Source: Cyclobacterium plantarum
GTDB lineage: Bacteria; Bacteroidota; Bacteroidia; Cytophagales; Cyclobacteriaceae
Assembly: GCF_011290685.1 (NCBI RefSeq)
Contig: NZ_JAANYN010000001.1
Span: 665,325-729,324 of the forward strand
Reading direction: 5' to 3'
Length of the DNA stretch: 64,000 nucleotides
Under the pieces are notes generated by a model. The model was not told where the DNA came from, did no database searches, and was given only the letters and a program-made list of their open reading frames with translations. This document shows, one piece after another, positions 56,284 through 64,000 of this stretch. Each line of letters starts with the position of its first letter. Positions within the stretch are counted from its first letter, which is position 1. Both the position numbers and the translations under genes were made by a program.

Positions 56284-57063
56284 ATGTCAATAACAAAAGA
56301 ATCGGAATTGACCGGCATGAAAAGAATCAGTGAAGTGGTAGGCAGCACGCTGAAACTGATGCGGGCACACGCAAAACCCGGAATGTCTACCAAGGAACTC
56401 GATGATTATGGGGCTGAAATATTGAAAAGTTATGGTGCTAAATCCGCTCCATACGAAACCTATGGGTTTCCAGGCTATACCTGTATCAGTACCAATAAGG
56501 AAATAGCCCACGGTATTCCATCCGGGGATAAAATATTAAAAGAAGGGGATTTGATCAACATTGATGTTTCTGCTGAACTGAATGGCTTTTGGTCGGATAA
56601 CGGCGGTTCTTTTGTCCTGGGCAGGGACATCCATAACCATCAACCGCTGGTAGATGCTTCCAATGACATACTCCACAAGGCAGTCCATACAATCAGAGGC
56701 GGAATGAAGATTGCCGATTTGGGTCATTTCATAGAAACAGCGGCCAAAAAATCAGGTTTTAAGGTGATCAAAAACCTCTCGGGGCACGGTGTTGGAAGAA
56801 ACCTGCACGAAGCTCCGGACAATATTTTAAACTACCGGGTTAAAACCAACAAGGAGCGGTTTAAGAAAAACACCACTGTGGCCGTAGAAACCTTTATCGC
56901 CACCACTTCTACCTTTGCCGTGGAACAAGGGGATGGCTGGACTTTGGTAGGTAACAAGGGCGGGTTTGTTGCCCAACACGAACATACCATATTGATCACA
57001 GATGCACTTCCGGTTATTCTGACCAGTTTTAATGAAATTGGTCAGTGGTCACAGGCCAATTAG
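56284..57063 (+). CDS. map: Methionine aminopeptidase type I
   Basis: Removes the initiator methionine from nascent proteins using two metal ions. Seen: DLINIDVSAELNGFWSDNG with two metal aspartates, the histidine in LSGHGVGRNLHEAP, the glutamate in VAVETFIATT (family usually EPF, here ETF) and the final glutamate in GFVAQHEHTILI. 259 residues without an N-terminal zinc finger fits type I. It is not beside secY/infA, where the housekeeping copy usually lies, so it may be a second, specialised copy. Confidence 0.9.
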   Translation: MSITKESELTGMKRISEVVGSTLKLMRAHAKPGMSTKELDDYGAEILKSYGAKSAPYETYGFPGYTCISTNKEIAHGIPSGDKILKEGDLINIDVSAELNGFWSDNGGSFVLGRDIHNHQPLVDASNDILHKAVHTIRGGMKIADLGHFIETAAKKSGFKVIKNLSGHGVGRNLHEAPDNILNYRVKTNKERFKKNTTVAVETFIATTSTFAVEQGDGWTLVGNKGGFVAQHEHTILITDALPVILTSFNEIGQWSQAN

Positions 57064-57065
57064 GG

Positions 57066-57290
57066 ATGCGGCATTTTGATTTCAAAAACAGGAGACTGTC
57101 ATCCGGTCCGTATCTTCTTGGGGTCTTGCTAATTATGGCCGGTTTGATTGCTTCAATAAGATTGGCACAGATCCGGATTCAGCCTGGAGACGGCAGGGTT
57201 TTCCGGAGATGTACCCTTCCTTCCCTGACTGGATATTATGAAAAAGTGCCAACTAAAAAATTTACAAAGCCCACAATGGAATCAGGCTGA
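57066..57290 (+). pseudogene. Probable truncated membrane-protein gene
   Basis: Starts 3 bases after the map stop. The first ~30 residues (MRHFDFKNRR, then GPYLLGVLLIMAGLIA) look like a genuine start and first helix of a membrane protein, but the rest of the 74-codon frame is not hydrophobic and has no motif, so the coding signal ends abruptly. Read as a 5' remnant; the original family is not certain. Confidence 0.4.
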
Positions 57291-57314
57291 GGTTAGGCTT
57301 TGGCATTCTTATTT

Positions 57315-57779
57315 TTATTCTCCGGCTTGTTCCAAAACTTTTTCAAAAAGCTTTTCATCAAATCTGAAGTTTGTGGATTTTATTTTTTCAAGTATAGGTT
57401 TTACGCTACTTATTAAACCAATTTGTTTGGCTCTTAGGATTAATCCAAAAGTTCCGGAATACCTTAAATTAAGTTTTTCTGCTACTTTTCTACCTTTTAG
57501 TTCATCGAGCATTAGGATTGGATTTTTCATTTCCAGGGATAATGCAATTGCACTTGCTTCACCCTCATCCAGATCCATTTCCAGAATTTGTTGATAATGA
57601 GAATTTTCCGGTGCCAATACCGAAATCCAATAAGGCAGGCTTTTTCCAAATTCCTTTAGAATGATCGGTGTCACAAATACCTTGCTCCCGGTCTTCATTA
57701 ATAATTCAAGCTCATTAATCTTATCCAAAATTATTAAACAGCTGGTATCTGAGATGATTATATCAGAATTTTGCTGCAT
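57315..57779 (-). CDS. PIN-domain toxin (DUF3368)
   Basis: Putative ribonuclease toxin. Seen: the first PIN acidic residue in IIISDTSCLIIL, the conserved glutamate in VTPIILKEFG, EMDLDEGEASAIALS and the last acidic cluster in PILMLDELKGRKVAEKLNL, then a helix GLILRAKQIGLI. 154 residues is normal for DUF3368. It overlaps the UPF0175 antitoxin gene by 17 bases, and the two form a standard type II toxin-antitoxin module. Confidence 0.9.
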   Translation of the reverse strand: MQQNSDIIISDTSCLIILDKINELELLMKTGSKVFVTPIILKEFGKSLPYWISVLAPENSHYQQILEMDLDEGEASAIALSLEMKNPILMLDELKGRKVAEKLNLRYSGTFGLILRAKQIGLISSVKPILEKIKSTNFRFDEKLFEKVLEQAGE

Positions 57780-57990
57780 CTTTTGAAATATCCGAAGGTG
57801 GATAGTTAATTAAAGAAACACCATAATCAGCCAAAATCTCCGAAAATGCCACTTTTGATAAACCAGCCAATTCTGCTGCCTGTCCGAGTGACAGTTTTCC
57901 AGATTCAAACATTTTTGCTGCGAGAAATCTTTTAGTTTCTCGCTCATCTAGGTCAAAATGATCCGGAATAGTTAAGGTCAGACGCTTCAT
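57763..57990 (-). CDS. UPF0175-family antitoxin
   Basis: 75 residues: LTLTIPDHFDLDERETKRFLAAKMFESGKLSLGQAAELAGLSKVAFSEILADYGVSLINYP, the full UPF0175 signature with a helix-turn-helix. It lies directly upstream of the DUF3368 toxin on the same strand and overlaps it. Likely also represses the module promoter. Confidence 0.92.
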   Translation of the reverse strand: MKRLTLTIPDHFDLDERETKRFLAAKMFESGKLSLGQAAELAGLSKVAFSEILADYGVSLINYPPSDISKDAAKF

Positions 57991-58207
57991 AGTATAAATT
58001 TACTAAAATTTTGGATATCGACTTCATTTTATTATGTCCTTTTGCTGGAGCTTAACAGGAAATACCAACTGGTTATTGATACCTACCGCTGTGTTAAATT
58101 TTCAGTTGGTTACCATGCAACCCTGGACGGTAGATTTCTTTAGGAGATTTTTTTAATGGATTGTGGGCCTAATAGAAGGGATTTGGAATTAGAAGCATTA
58201 GATTTAG

Positions 58208-58735
58208 CTATTTCAGCTCGATCTTTTTGATTTCCAGGCGAAAATCCTCTTCCTTTTTATTGCCGATCAAAAACCGCAGTTCCTGGATGGAATCGGCAGA
58301 AAAGTTGGGTAGACCCAGTTTTTTACCACGGAATACCGGTCTCATTTCCCTGAGTGGGATCTCCAGGGTTTGCCAGTTTCCGCTTGTAGTAAAGGTATAG
58401 ATATACGACGCCCGGTCACTCAGATTTTCTTTTATGCGAAACTGGTAGCGTTTGCCATCACCCTTTAACGTCAGGATCGCTGTTTGATATCCCTCCATAT
58501 TTTTGGAAGGAAAATGGTATTGCAAGGAGGCGAAGCCCCCATTGTTTTCCAGGGAGACGCTTCCGGCAAAAAGGGCATGGCCCTGCTCAGTCTTTTGTAG
58601 GCTGCTGCTGGAAACGCCGCCCATCACCCTATCATTTTGGATTTCCCAGCCGGACCAATCTTCCGAAGCACTAAAATCAAACAAAAGCAATTTACCCATC
58701 AGCAAAACCATTAAAAACATTTGCAAAGCCCCCAT
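58208..58735 (-). CDS. CIA30-family protein
   Basis: 175-residue protein with a hydrophobic, signal-like N-terminus (MFLMVLLMGKLLLF) and a CIA30 beta-sandwich: WSGWEIQNDRVMGGVSSSSLQ, the conserved NNGGFASLQY, GDGKRYQFRIKE and the closing RFLIGNKKEEDFRLEIKKIEL. Known: in eukaryotes CIA30/NDUFAF1 assists complex I assembly; bacterial members are of unknown function and carbohydrate-binding-like. The ATG at 58735 is preferred; the longer frame from 58918 would add 61 poorly supported residues. Confidence 0.85.
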   Translation of the reverse strand: MGALQMFLMVLLMGKLLLFDFSASEDWSGWEIQNDRVMGGVSSSSLQKTEQGHALFAGSVSLENNGGFASLQYHFPSKNMEGYQTAILTLKGDGKRYQFRIKENLSDRASYIYTFTTSGNWQTLEIPLREMRPVFRGKKLGLPNFSADSIQELRFLIGNKKEEDFRLEIKKIELK

Positions 58736-58918
58736 TTTTCTTTTAAAGGTAGGGGATTTTTCAGTAAATTGACATAGTTTTCCCGGTGTCCTTGGGGATA
58801 ATTTCATCAACTTTACCATCACACTAATCATGATCATTCCAAAATTTGCCTTACCTGATTTATTAAGTGATGAATTTGAAAAGAATGGGAAATTTAATAT
58901 TTTCAATAAATTTACCAT

Positions 58919-59182
58919 ATGGGCAAATACGATAAATTACTTATCAAAATCCTTAGAGGAACCTCAGATAAAAATATAGATTTTGAAGAATTGAGGAATT
59001 TGCTTCTTAAATTTGGCTTTGAGGAAAGAGTCAAGGGCAGCCATCATATCCTGACCAAGGATGGGATAGAAGAAATTTTAAATATCCAGGCAAAGTCAGG
59101 AAAGGCAAAGCCCTATCAGGTTAAGCAAATAAGAAATGTTATTGTAAAAAATCAGTTAAAATTAGATGGAGGGGAAAACTAA
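58919..59182 (+). CDS. hicA: HicA-family mRNA interferase toxin
   Basis: 87 residues with the double-stranded RNA-binding-like HicA fold: IDFEELRNLLLKFGFEERVKGSHHILTKDG, where GSHH carries the catalytic histidine, and KPYQVKQIRNVIVKNQL. It overlaps the HicB gene by 17 bases. The toxin cleaves mRNA when free; HicB neutralises it. Confidence 0.9.
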   Translation: MGKYDKLLIKILRGTSDKNIDFEELRNLLLKFGFEERVKGSHHILTKDGIEEILNIQAKSGKAKPYQVKQIRNVIVKNQLKLDGGEN

Positions 59183-59390
59183 TCATAAATACGAAATAAT
59201 CATTTACTGGAGTAAAGATGATGAAGCTTTTATTGCCGAAGTACCCGAATTGGCAGGTTGTGCAGCAGATGGAGGGACCTATCAGGAAGCGTTAGCTAAT
59301 GTGGAAGTAATCATTGATGAATGGATTGAAACCGCTAAAATGAAAGCCAGGGATATTCCTACTCCAAAAGGCCGATTGCGGTTTGCTTGA
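59166..59390 (+). CDS. hicB: HicB-family antitoxin
   Basis: 74 residues with the HicB partial RNase H-like fold: YEIIIYWSKDDEAFIAEVPELAGCAADGGTYQEALANVEVIIDEWIETAK. The C-terminus lacks an added DNA-binding domain, so it is a minimal version. It follows HicA with an overlap. Confidence 0.93.
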   Translation: MEGKTNHKYEIIIYWSKDDEAFIAEVPELAGCAADGGTYQEALANVEVIIDEWIETAKMKARDIPTPKGRLRFA

Positions 59391-60010
59391 AAACATATAC
59401 CTCATACAAAAAAACTCAGGTGATTGGAATAGATTGGATGATGTTGGATAGACATCTTGGGTATTGATCCTTGAATTTTTAGATGATCTGGTATGGGACC
59501 CTGCCATTGCTTCCAAACTTACCGGAAATTTATTATCAGTTCGTTTCTTTTTTCGTAGAAACTCCGGGATTTTCAGCCATACCCCTTTGGTGATTTTTAA
59601 AATCAGCCAGCCCAGTTTAAGTACCTATCCTAAACCAACCGTTGGTGAAATGGTATTTTTCCGGTATATTGGAATTGCGTTTTTAGGTAATGGGGTTTTT
59701 TCAAAAGCATGAAAGTAGGATTCCAGAAGAGAATCCGATGGGGGCAGGTATAGGACTGATTTTTCCTATTGGGAATAAAGAGGAACAGAACTATCCATGC
59801 CTATGACCGGAAGGACAAGCTTCTATGTACGGTATCACGGAAGTAATTTATACCTGATAGGCTAGTTTGAAATAAGGACTATAATCTGGTTTTTATATGA
59901 TAATAATTTTTAAATAAGGTAGATAAAATATTGGCAATAAATAAGTTAGCTACAATATTTTTGAAATTTTTTTTTACTAACTTTAACACTAAACTTTAAA
60001 AAGACAATTT
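59391..60010. other. Intergenic region
   Basis: 620 bases with no supported gene. An open frame at 59464-59712 begins at TTG, has no recognisable motif and is not called. The AT-rich end from about 59880 probably holds the promoter of the next gene pair. Confidence 0.4.
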
Positions 60011-60268
60011 ATGAATGAAGTAATTATCCAGAGCAATGAAGACGCTCGAGAATATTTTGAAGAATTCATCGCCGAACATGAAGACCAAGCTTTTACAGAA
60101 GAGGCTTCAGGGCTTGATGGACAGAATATAGTCGGACTTGTAATAGAAAATTTACCAGCAATATTAGGGGCGGTGACTTCTTTGATTGCAGTCTTGAAAG
60201 GCAAAAATATTTCCTTTAAAATTATCAAAGATGGAAAAGAAATAAGCAATATTGAGGAACAAAAATAA
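60011..60268 (+). CDS. Small protein paired with an HExxH protein (EACC1-like in layout)
   Basis: 85 residues: acidic N-terminus (NEDAREYFEEFIAEHED), a hydrophobic helix (NIVGLVIENLPAILGAVTSLIAVLKGK) and a C-terminal strand-turn-strand ISFKIIKDGKEISNI. This order (hydrophobic helix, then a short beta hairpin with a DG turn) resembles the effector-associated constant component EACC1 described next to peptidases in conflict systems; the resemblance is by layout only. It is followed after 10 bases by the HExxH gene, so they form an operon. Confidence 0.7.
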   Translation: MNEVIIQSNEDAREYFEEFIAEHEDQAFTEEASGLDGQNIVGLVIENLPAILGAVTSLIAVLKGKNISFKIIKDGKEISNIEEQK

Positions 60269-60278
60269 TTGAACTTCA

Positions 60279-61550
60279 ATGGAAATTCAATTTGAATGGG
60301 CAACTCAAAAAGTCGAGTTTTATTCCGAATTATTCGACACAAAAACAGTTAACAAAGGCTATTTTCATCACATCTATGGATTTGCAAAATCTGTACTTGG
60401 TGAGAAAATAATTCCAATTGAGCTAGTTGCAACATTCAGACAAAGTTCTTTTATCTATCATAGGAAAAATCAAAGTGCGATTTTCTTTGACTTGGGACAG
60501 TCCTTTCTACTCAAGTCTATTTTTAAGACAATTGCTTCAGGTGCCGGATTTTCAGCCCTTGTAGAAATTTTTAAGCAGAGTGCTTGTCTCTATATTGTCA
60601 CGCAGGATTATAATTTTGCTTCGTTACTTTCAAAACACCCTCTAGTTCCATTTCAAAAATACTACTCATGCAAAGAGGATGATTTAGCATTTTATGGAAA
60701 TATTATGTCGAGGTATAAAGAAGTTTTGCAAAGCACAGAATTTTATAAAATAGTCGACAATTTCATTATTGGTCATGAAATATTTCATTATCTAAGTCAT
60801 AGAAAACATTCAGTTGAGTGGTTCAAAAGATCTTCAGATGAATACTTTGAGGATGCTTTAAATCAATGCTGCTATGAGCAAAGGGGAGACTTTGCTGAAA
60901 TTGCCAGTTATTATGGAAGAATTAAACTTTCCAAAGAGAGTTTAGAAAAAATACGCTCTGACTTGGCAAGCCGAAGAATTGATTATATTGCTAGAAAGGA
61001 AGACTTGACAAAGGAAATAGAATGCGATCTTTTTGCATTTACCTATATGACAAGGTTTATTTGTAAAGATCAGGAAAAATCTATCGATTCAGTGCTATTT
61101 TTTTGTAAATTATTTTATATTCTATTCTGCATTTTTGACCTGCATTTTGCGATTAATCGTAGGTTTTTACTTTCCATTAGGTCAAGCATCTCCTGTACAA
61201 AACCTCCCGATATTGCGGACATTAATTTTAGAAAGGTAGCTCTTGTAGAAATTATATGGAATCATATCTATAACAATGTTTTGCTTCGGAATGGGGTTAA
61301 TAATAAAGAGATTAACTCTCTTTATGTAAAGTTTCGGGAAGACATTTTCAACTTCAAGGCAGCTATTGATAATCTATATTTAATACCGATAACAAATGCG
61401 TTTTATGATATGTTAGAAAACGGAGAGAGAATAAAGGATAGCATACCCAAAAAGCAAGTTCACAATTTTCATATTAAAAACTTTGCTGAAAGAATTATTG
61501 AAAGAGATGATGTATTCAATTTGCAAGACCATGAAAATGCGTTTTATTGA
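60279..61550 (+). CDS. Unrecognised protein with HExxH zinc-peptidase motif
   Basis: 423 residues. Seen: a predicted zinc motif HEIFH at residues 166-170 in FIIGHEIFHYLSHRK, and 78 residues later an acidic ECD motif (248-250, in KEIECDLFAFTYMT) that could supply the third zinc ligand, as in gluzincins. Helical segments occur around 270-295 and at 350. No signal peptide. Family not recognised. Its upstream partner suggests that it is an effector; substrate unknown. Confidence 0.72.
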   Translation: MEIQFEWATQKVEFYSELFDTKTVNKGYFHHIYGFAKSVLGEKIIPIELVATFRQSSFIYHRKNQSAIFFDLGQSFLLKSIFKTIASGAGFSALVEIFKQSACLYIVTQDYNFASLLSKHPLVPFQKYYSCKEDDLAFYGNIMSRYKEVLQSTEFYKIVDNFIIGHEIFHYLSHRKHSVEWFKRSSDEYFEDALNQCCYEQRGDFAEIASYYGRIKLSKESLEKIRSDLASRRIDYIARKEDLTKEIECDLFAFTYMTRFICKDQEKSIDSVLFFCKLFYILFCIFDLHFAINRRFLLSIRSSISCTKPPDIADINFRKVALVEIIWNHIYNNVLLRNGVNNKEINSLYVKFREDIFNFKAAIDNLYLIPITNAFYDMLENGERIKDSIPKKQVHNFHIKNFAERIIERDDVFNLQDHENAFY

Positions 61551-61926
61551 GTATATTAAACTAGTAATACTGCAAGCAACATGCGGTATAGCCAATAAGG
61601 ATTTCAGTGTTATGAGTAGTTCGTCACCCGAATCAATCTTTCGTCTGGGTTGATAGGAACGTTGCTCCGCGGTCCCTTACAGGCCATACCGCCAACGTTA
61701 TGCCGATAACCGGAATCACCTAGGAGAGACAAGAAGTGGCTTAGAATGGAGTAAATGGAATGAATATTTACAAAGGAAAATTCCAAATGAACTCAATTGG
61801 TTATCAGAACAACCAAAGACTTAAAAGAAAAGCGACTCAGTTTCCTGCATTTTTGCTGCATGACTTGGTCCTGTCCGTTGGACGCAAGACATAAAATAAG
61901 TAAATTAGAAGAATGGAGAAATAATT
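61551..61926. other. Intergenic region with inverted repeat and gene remnant
   Basis: GCGGTATAGCC (61583-61593) and GGCCATACCGC (61682-61692) form an 11-bp inverted repeat with one mismatch, about 110 bp apart end to end. It is followed by a stretch (about 61733-61823) whose frame reads SGLEWSKWNEYLQRKIPNELNWL and then stops; it looks like the tail of a lost gene. The repeat might be a recombination or mobile-element scar; no integrase is present. Confidence 0.4.
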
Positions 61927-62151
61927 ATGAATGATATAAAGCAGCCATTATCCGATGTGCAACTTGAAATTTTAAAAGCCTTTTCCCACAACTTGACCGA
62001 TGAGGAGCTAAAAGAATTCAAGGAAACGATTGGTAAATATTTTGCAGACAGAGCGATACAATCGGCAAACAAGGTTTGGGATGAAAAAGGATGGACATAC
62101 GAAGACGTTAACAGCATGCTTCAGACAAAAATGAGAAAATCGAAAAAATAA
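61927..62151 (+). CDS. Small antitoxin-like protein, possibly orphan
   Basis: 74 residues, mostly helical and charged: LSDVQLEILKAFSHNLTDEELKEFKETIGKYFADRAIQSANKVWDEKGWTYEDVNSML. This pattern (LTDEEL..., then YFADRAI-x-x-A-x-x-W-x-EKGW) recurs in Bacteroidota, typically just upstream of PIN-type toxins. Here no PIN gene follows; only a 30-codon frame (62174-62266) of unknown nature. I read it as an orphan antitoxin. Confidence 0.65.
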   Translation: MNDIKQPLSDVQLEILKAFSHNLTDEELKEFKETIGKYFADRAIQSANKVWDEKGWTYEDVNSMLQTKMRKSKK

Positions 62152-62302
62152 TTCCGTTAAATACAGAGCCAAAATGAATGCTGCAGATGCCAAGGTAATC
62201 TATGAGGACCTGAGGCAACGGTTTGAAAGGTCCGGTAACCCTTCAACAAACGGAACGGATGTTTAAAAAAAGAAAAGTTGCTTATGTCACCTGGAAATAA
62301 CT

Positions 62303-62341
62303 AAAGGGTGCAGGTGGATTTCTCCAGGCTGCACCCTTTTT
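62303..62341 (+). terminator. Intrinsic terminator
   Basis: Perfect 11-bp stem AAAGGGTGCAG (62303-62313) with CTGCACCCTTT (62329-62339), followed by T residues. It ends transcription from the antitoxin-like gene. Confidence 0.85.
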
Positions 62342-62525
62342 CAATTTTCGGGCAGTCCCCAAATTAAACTTCCTTATTTCGATTCCAGGCCTCCGTGTTA
62401 AGCGTCCCAACTTCAAATCTGCAGTTCTCAATTGAAAACGTTCACTTTTTAACTTCAATCATGTGGCTTTTTGCTCGACTGATCTGCCAAAAAGACACCA
62501 TTTTTCGCCTTTTAGCTGCACTGAC

Positions 62526-63260
62526 CCACTTCCGAACTCCAAGCTTCCGGTTCAGAACCTGACAGGCCGAGTTCCGAAGTACTCCCCCCCACTTCGGAAG
62601 TACCCCTTTCAAATCAAAACCCAAATCACTTTCGGTCAAAATGTCAGAAATTTAAATTTTTCTCCGGAAAGTTCCGATTTTTGGGTCAAAATCTGAGCTT
62701 CCGAACCGCAAGGGGGAACTTCCGAACCGCAACGTTCGAGTTCCGAACCTCATGCTTGTCAGTTTGAAGTCCCTCCCCCCACTTCGCAAGTAGGGGGAGG
62801 GACTTTATAAGTGGAGGGGGGTACTTCGAAAGTACCCCTAGTGATTTCGGAAGTATGACTTTTTCAATTTTTCCTGTCGCGTATTACCTGTCCATCAGCT
62901 TTTTTTGATGGCCGGATTGGATTTTTCGAAACCCACCCCTACCCATTCAAGAAAAATCTACTATACTGTTAATGTATCTTAGGTAGGTTTGAAACCTGAT
63001 TACAAGTCGTGGATTCCGAAGTACCGATTATTAAATTAAAAACGGAAATTTCCAGTAAAAATGGTAGGGGTTTAGTTATAGAAATTATAGAAATATAGTG
63101 TTGTCCCTTTTTATTAAAAATCTTCGGTTTTTTGCTTCGAAAGCCGACTTCCGAACCAAAACGTTCGATATATTATATTAAAGTCTGTCAGTTTTAAGTT
63201 CGGGACTCCATTTATAAAGCCTCGAGCTGCGATTTGAAGTATCCTTTGGGGGTTTTGGAA
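62526..63260. repeat. Degenerate TTCCGAA-rich repeat tract in a long non-coding region
   Basis: Part of a non-coding stretch from 62152 to 63690. The motifs TTCCGAAC, TTCGGAAGT and ACGTTCGA recur many times (for example around 62530, 62572, 62700, 62720, 62739, 63015 and 63149), and GTCAGTTTGAAGT (62759-62771) reappears as GTCAGTTTTAAGT (63187-63199). At least three hairpins are built from ACTTC...GAAGT-type arms: TTCCGAAGT/ACTTCGGAA (62572-62599), the stem at 62767-62805, and GGGGTACTT/AAGTACCCC (62818-62838). There is no coding signal. Confidence 0.6.
62767..62805. repeat. Very stable hairpin in the repeat tract
   Basis: 18-base arms, AAGTCCCTCCCCCCACTT (62767-62784) and AAGTAGGGGGAGGGACTT (62788-62805), complementary at 17 of 18 positions with a CGC loop. 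There is no T-run. It is followed by the GGGGTACTT/AAGTACCCC hairpin. Confidence 0.8.
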
Positions 63261-63690
63261 GTGCCTTTCTGCTAGGCGCATTTCTTTCATCCATAAAAAT
63301 TAATCCGTAAATTACTGCTATCGGCAGGCATTAATCGAAAAATGAAGAATCCTTCCTTTTTGGCAGCCAGGTTGGTCCAACAAAATGCTGTTGTTTTACT
63401 GAAAAATCCAGGAGATTGTGGGGTGAAAGTTTTTTTGGAGTGAAAGTTTTTTCTCAAGTCTGTAGCACTTTTCCGCCAGGGGTTTAGAGGATCGTTTTTT
63501 CGACCATTGAATTGATTTACGGTACTTTCAGAAGTTATTGTTGTAAGAAAGAACCAATCAGAAAAAAACTTCTTTTACTGGTCTTTAAAGAATTTTTTAG
63601 TATAATTAGACCTTGATAGAATGAAAAGTTTTTGAAGGATGTTCAGGCAGATTTTCTTAGGTACCCCTGACCTGTTAAAGGCAAGAAACT

Positions 63691-64000
63691 ATGGTTAAGA
63701 ATCCCAGGTATTTAATTATTGTAATTATAGCATTGTTTGTAGCTCTAGGAATGGATGTCTACAGGTCAACTTTAGGTTTAAAAACATTGTCGGTTCGGTC
63801 ATTTGCAGAGAATGGGGATGTAGTTGAGAAAGAGATATTGGATACCTCCGTGATGTATAAAACGTTAGGGTATTTAAGTACATTTTTTTATACAATTGCT
63901 CTTTCAGTGTTTATTGCGCTTGAAGTAACTGATAGAATAAACAAAAGAGAAATTGATACAAGGCAGAAAGAACTGAAAGAATTTCAAGAGAACATTAACG
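63691..64000 (+). CDS. Membrane protein with coiled coil, cut by the right edge
   Basis: The first 103 codons of a gene that leaves the window. Seen: an N-terminal helix YLIIVIIALFVALGMDVY, a 35-residue extracytoplasmic loop, a second helix YLSTFFYTIALSVFIALEVTD, and a charged, coiled-coil-like segment INKREIDTRQKELKEFQENI heading into the cytoplasm. The start ATG at 63691 follows the non-coding repeat region. This build, two helices then a coiled coil, is common in sensor-type or effector proteins, but the family cannot be named from this part. Confidence 0.7.
   Translation, partial: MVKNPRYLIIVIIALFVALGMDVYRSTLGLKTLSVRSFAENGDVVEKEILDTSVMYKTLGYLSTFFYTIALSVFIALEVTDRINKREIDTRQKELKEFQENIN

Noticed and set aside
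59464-59712. 82-codon plus-strand frame
   Set aside because: TTG start, no recognisable domain, and poor coding character after the first 20 codons.
61560-61740. Possible integron attC-type site (AACGTTATGCC context)
   Set aside because: The outer pairing needed for attC (matching core sites at both ends) is not present, and no integrase is in the window.
62174-62266. 30-codon frame after the antitoxin-like gene
   Set aside because: Too short and unlike PIN toxins; no evidence that it is expressed.

Overview
The window looks like the chromosome of a moderately AT-rich Bacteroidota, most likely order Cytophagales (Cyclobacteriaceae-like). The signs are secreted proteins ending in type IX secretion (T9SS) sorting domains (1845-3449, 4180-6300), many lipoproteins, a carboxypeptidase-regulatory-like TonB-dependent receptor, TPR histidine kinase/LytTR and BlaI/M56 pairs, and TAnnTTTG -7 promoter elements (for example 38899-38906). 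The genus is inference. I saw no rRNA, tRNA, CRISPR array or complete insertion sequence.

Layout. 1-9.2 kb: O-methyltransferase (cut by the left edge), M16 peptidase, two T9SS-secreted proteins (one a predicted nuclease/phosphatase), a ureidoglycolate-lyase-like cupin, a Cu/Zn SOD lipoprotein and small proteins. 9.6-13.5 kb: two coupled leucine-rich-repeat lipoproteins, with a third paralogue at 41.5-43.1 kb. 13.6-32.3 kb: a LuxR regulator, then a conflict-type island (14.6-23.6 kb), then lipoproteins, a TPR histidine kinase/LytTR pair and two paralogous secreted proteins. 32.5-40.6 kb: membrane proteins with a small winged-helix regulator, a TonB-dependent receptor, a CheY-like regulator and a BlaI/M56 pair. 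43.5-51 kb: an RND efflux operon whose pump gene is frameshifted. 51.6-54.7 kb: a GH10 xylanase and a GH43 glycosidase. 54.9-59.4 kb: methyltransferase, DUF2200 protein, methionine aminopeptidase and two toxin-antitoxin modules (UPF0175/DUF3368 and HicAB). 60-64 kb: a small protein plus an HExxH protein, an orphan antitoxin-like protein, a long non-coding tract full of hairpins, and a membrane protein cut by the right edge.

The most interesting system is the 14.6-23.6 kb island. A 676-residue caspase-fold protease lies 25 bases upstream of a 1502-residue protein with a second caspase domain, a NACHT/STAND-type NTPase, a pentapeptide-like stretch and 14 WD40-like repeats. A divergent 737-residue protein carries an RNxxxH motif. 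This is the architecture of NTP-dependent conflict systems that sense a trigger and activate a suicide protease; an anti-phage or cell-death role is inferred.

A second observation is an 18-bp palindrome, ACCACCA-N4-TGGTGGT, found upstream of four genes or operons around this island (14293, 24373, 27827, 30529). One copy lies just upstream of the LuxR gene, which suggests a local regulon that the island may have interrupted.
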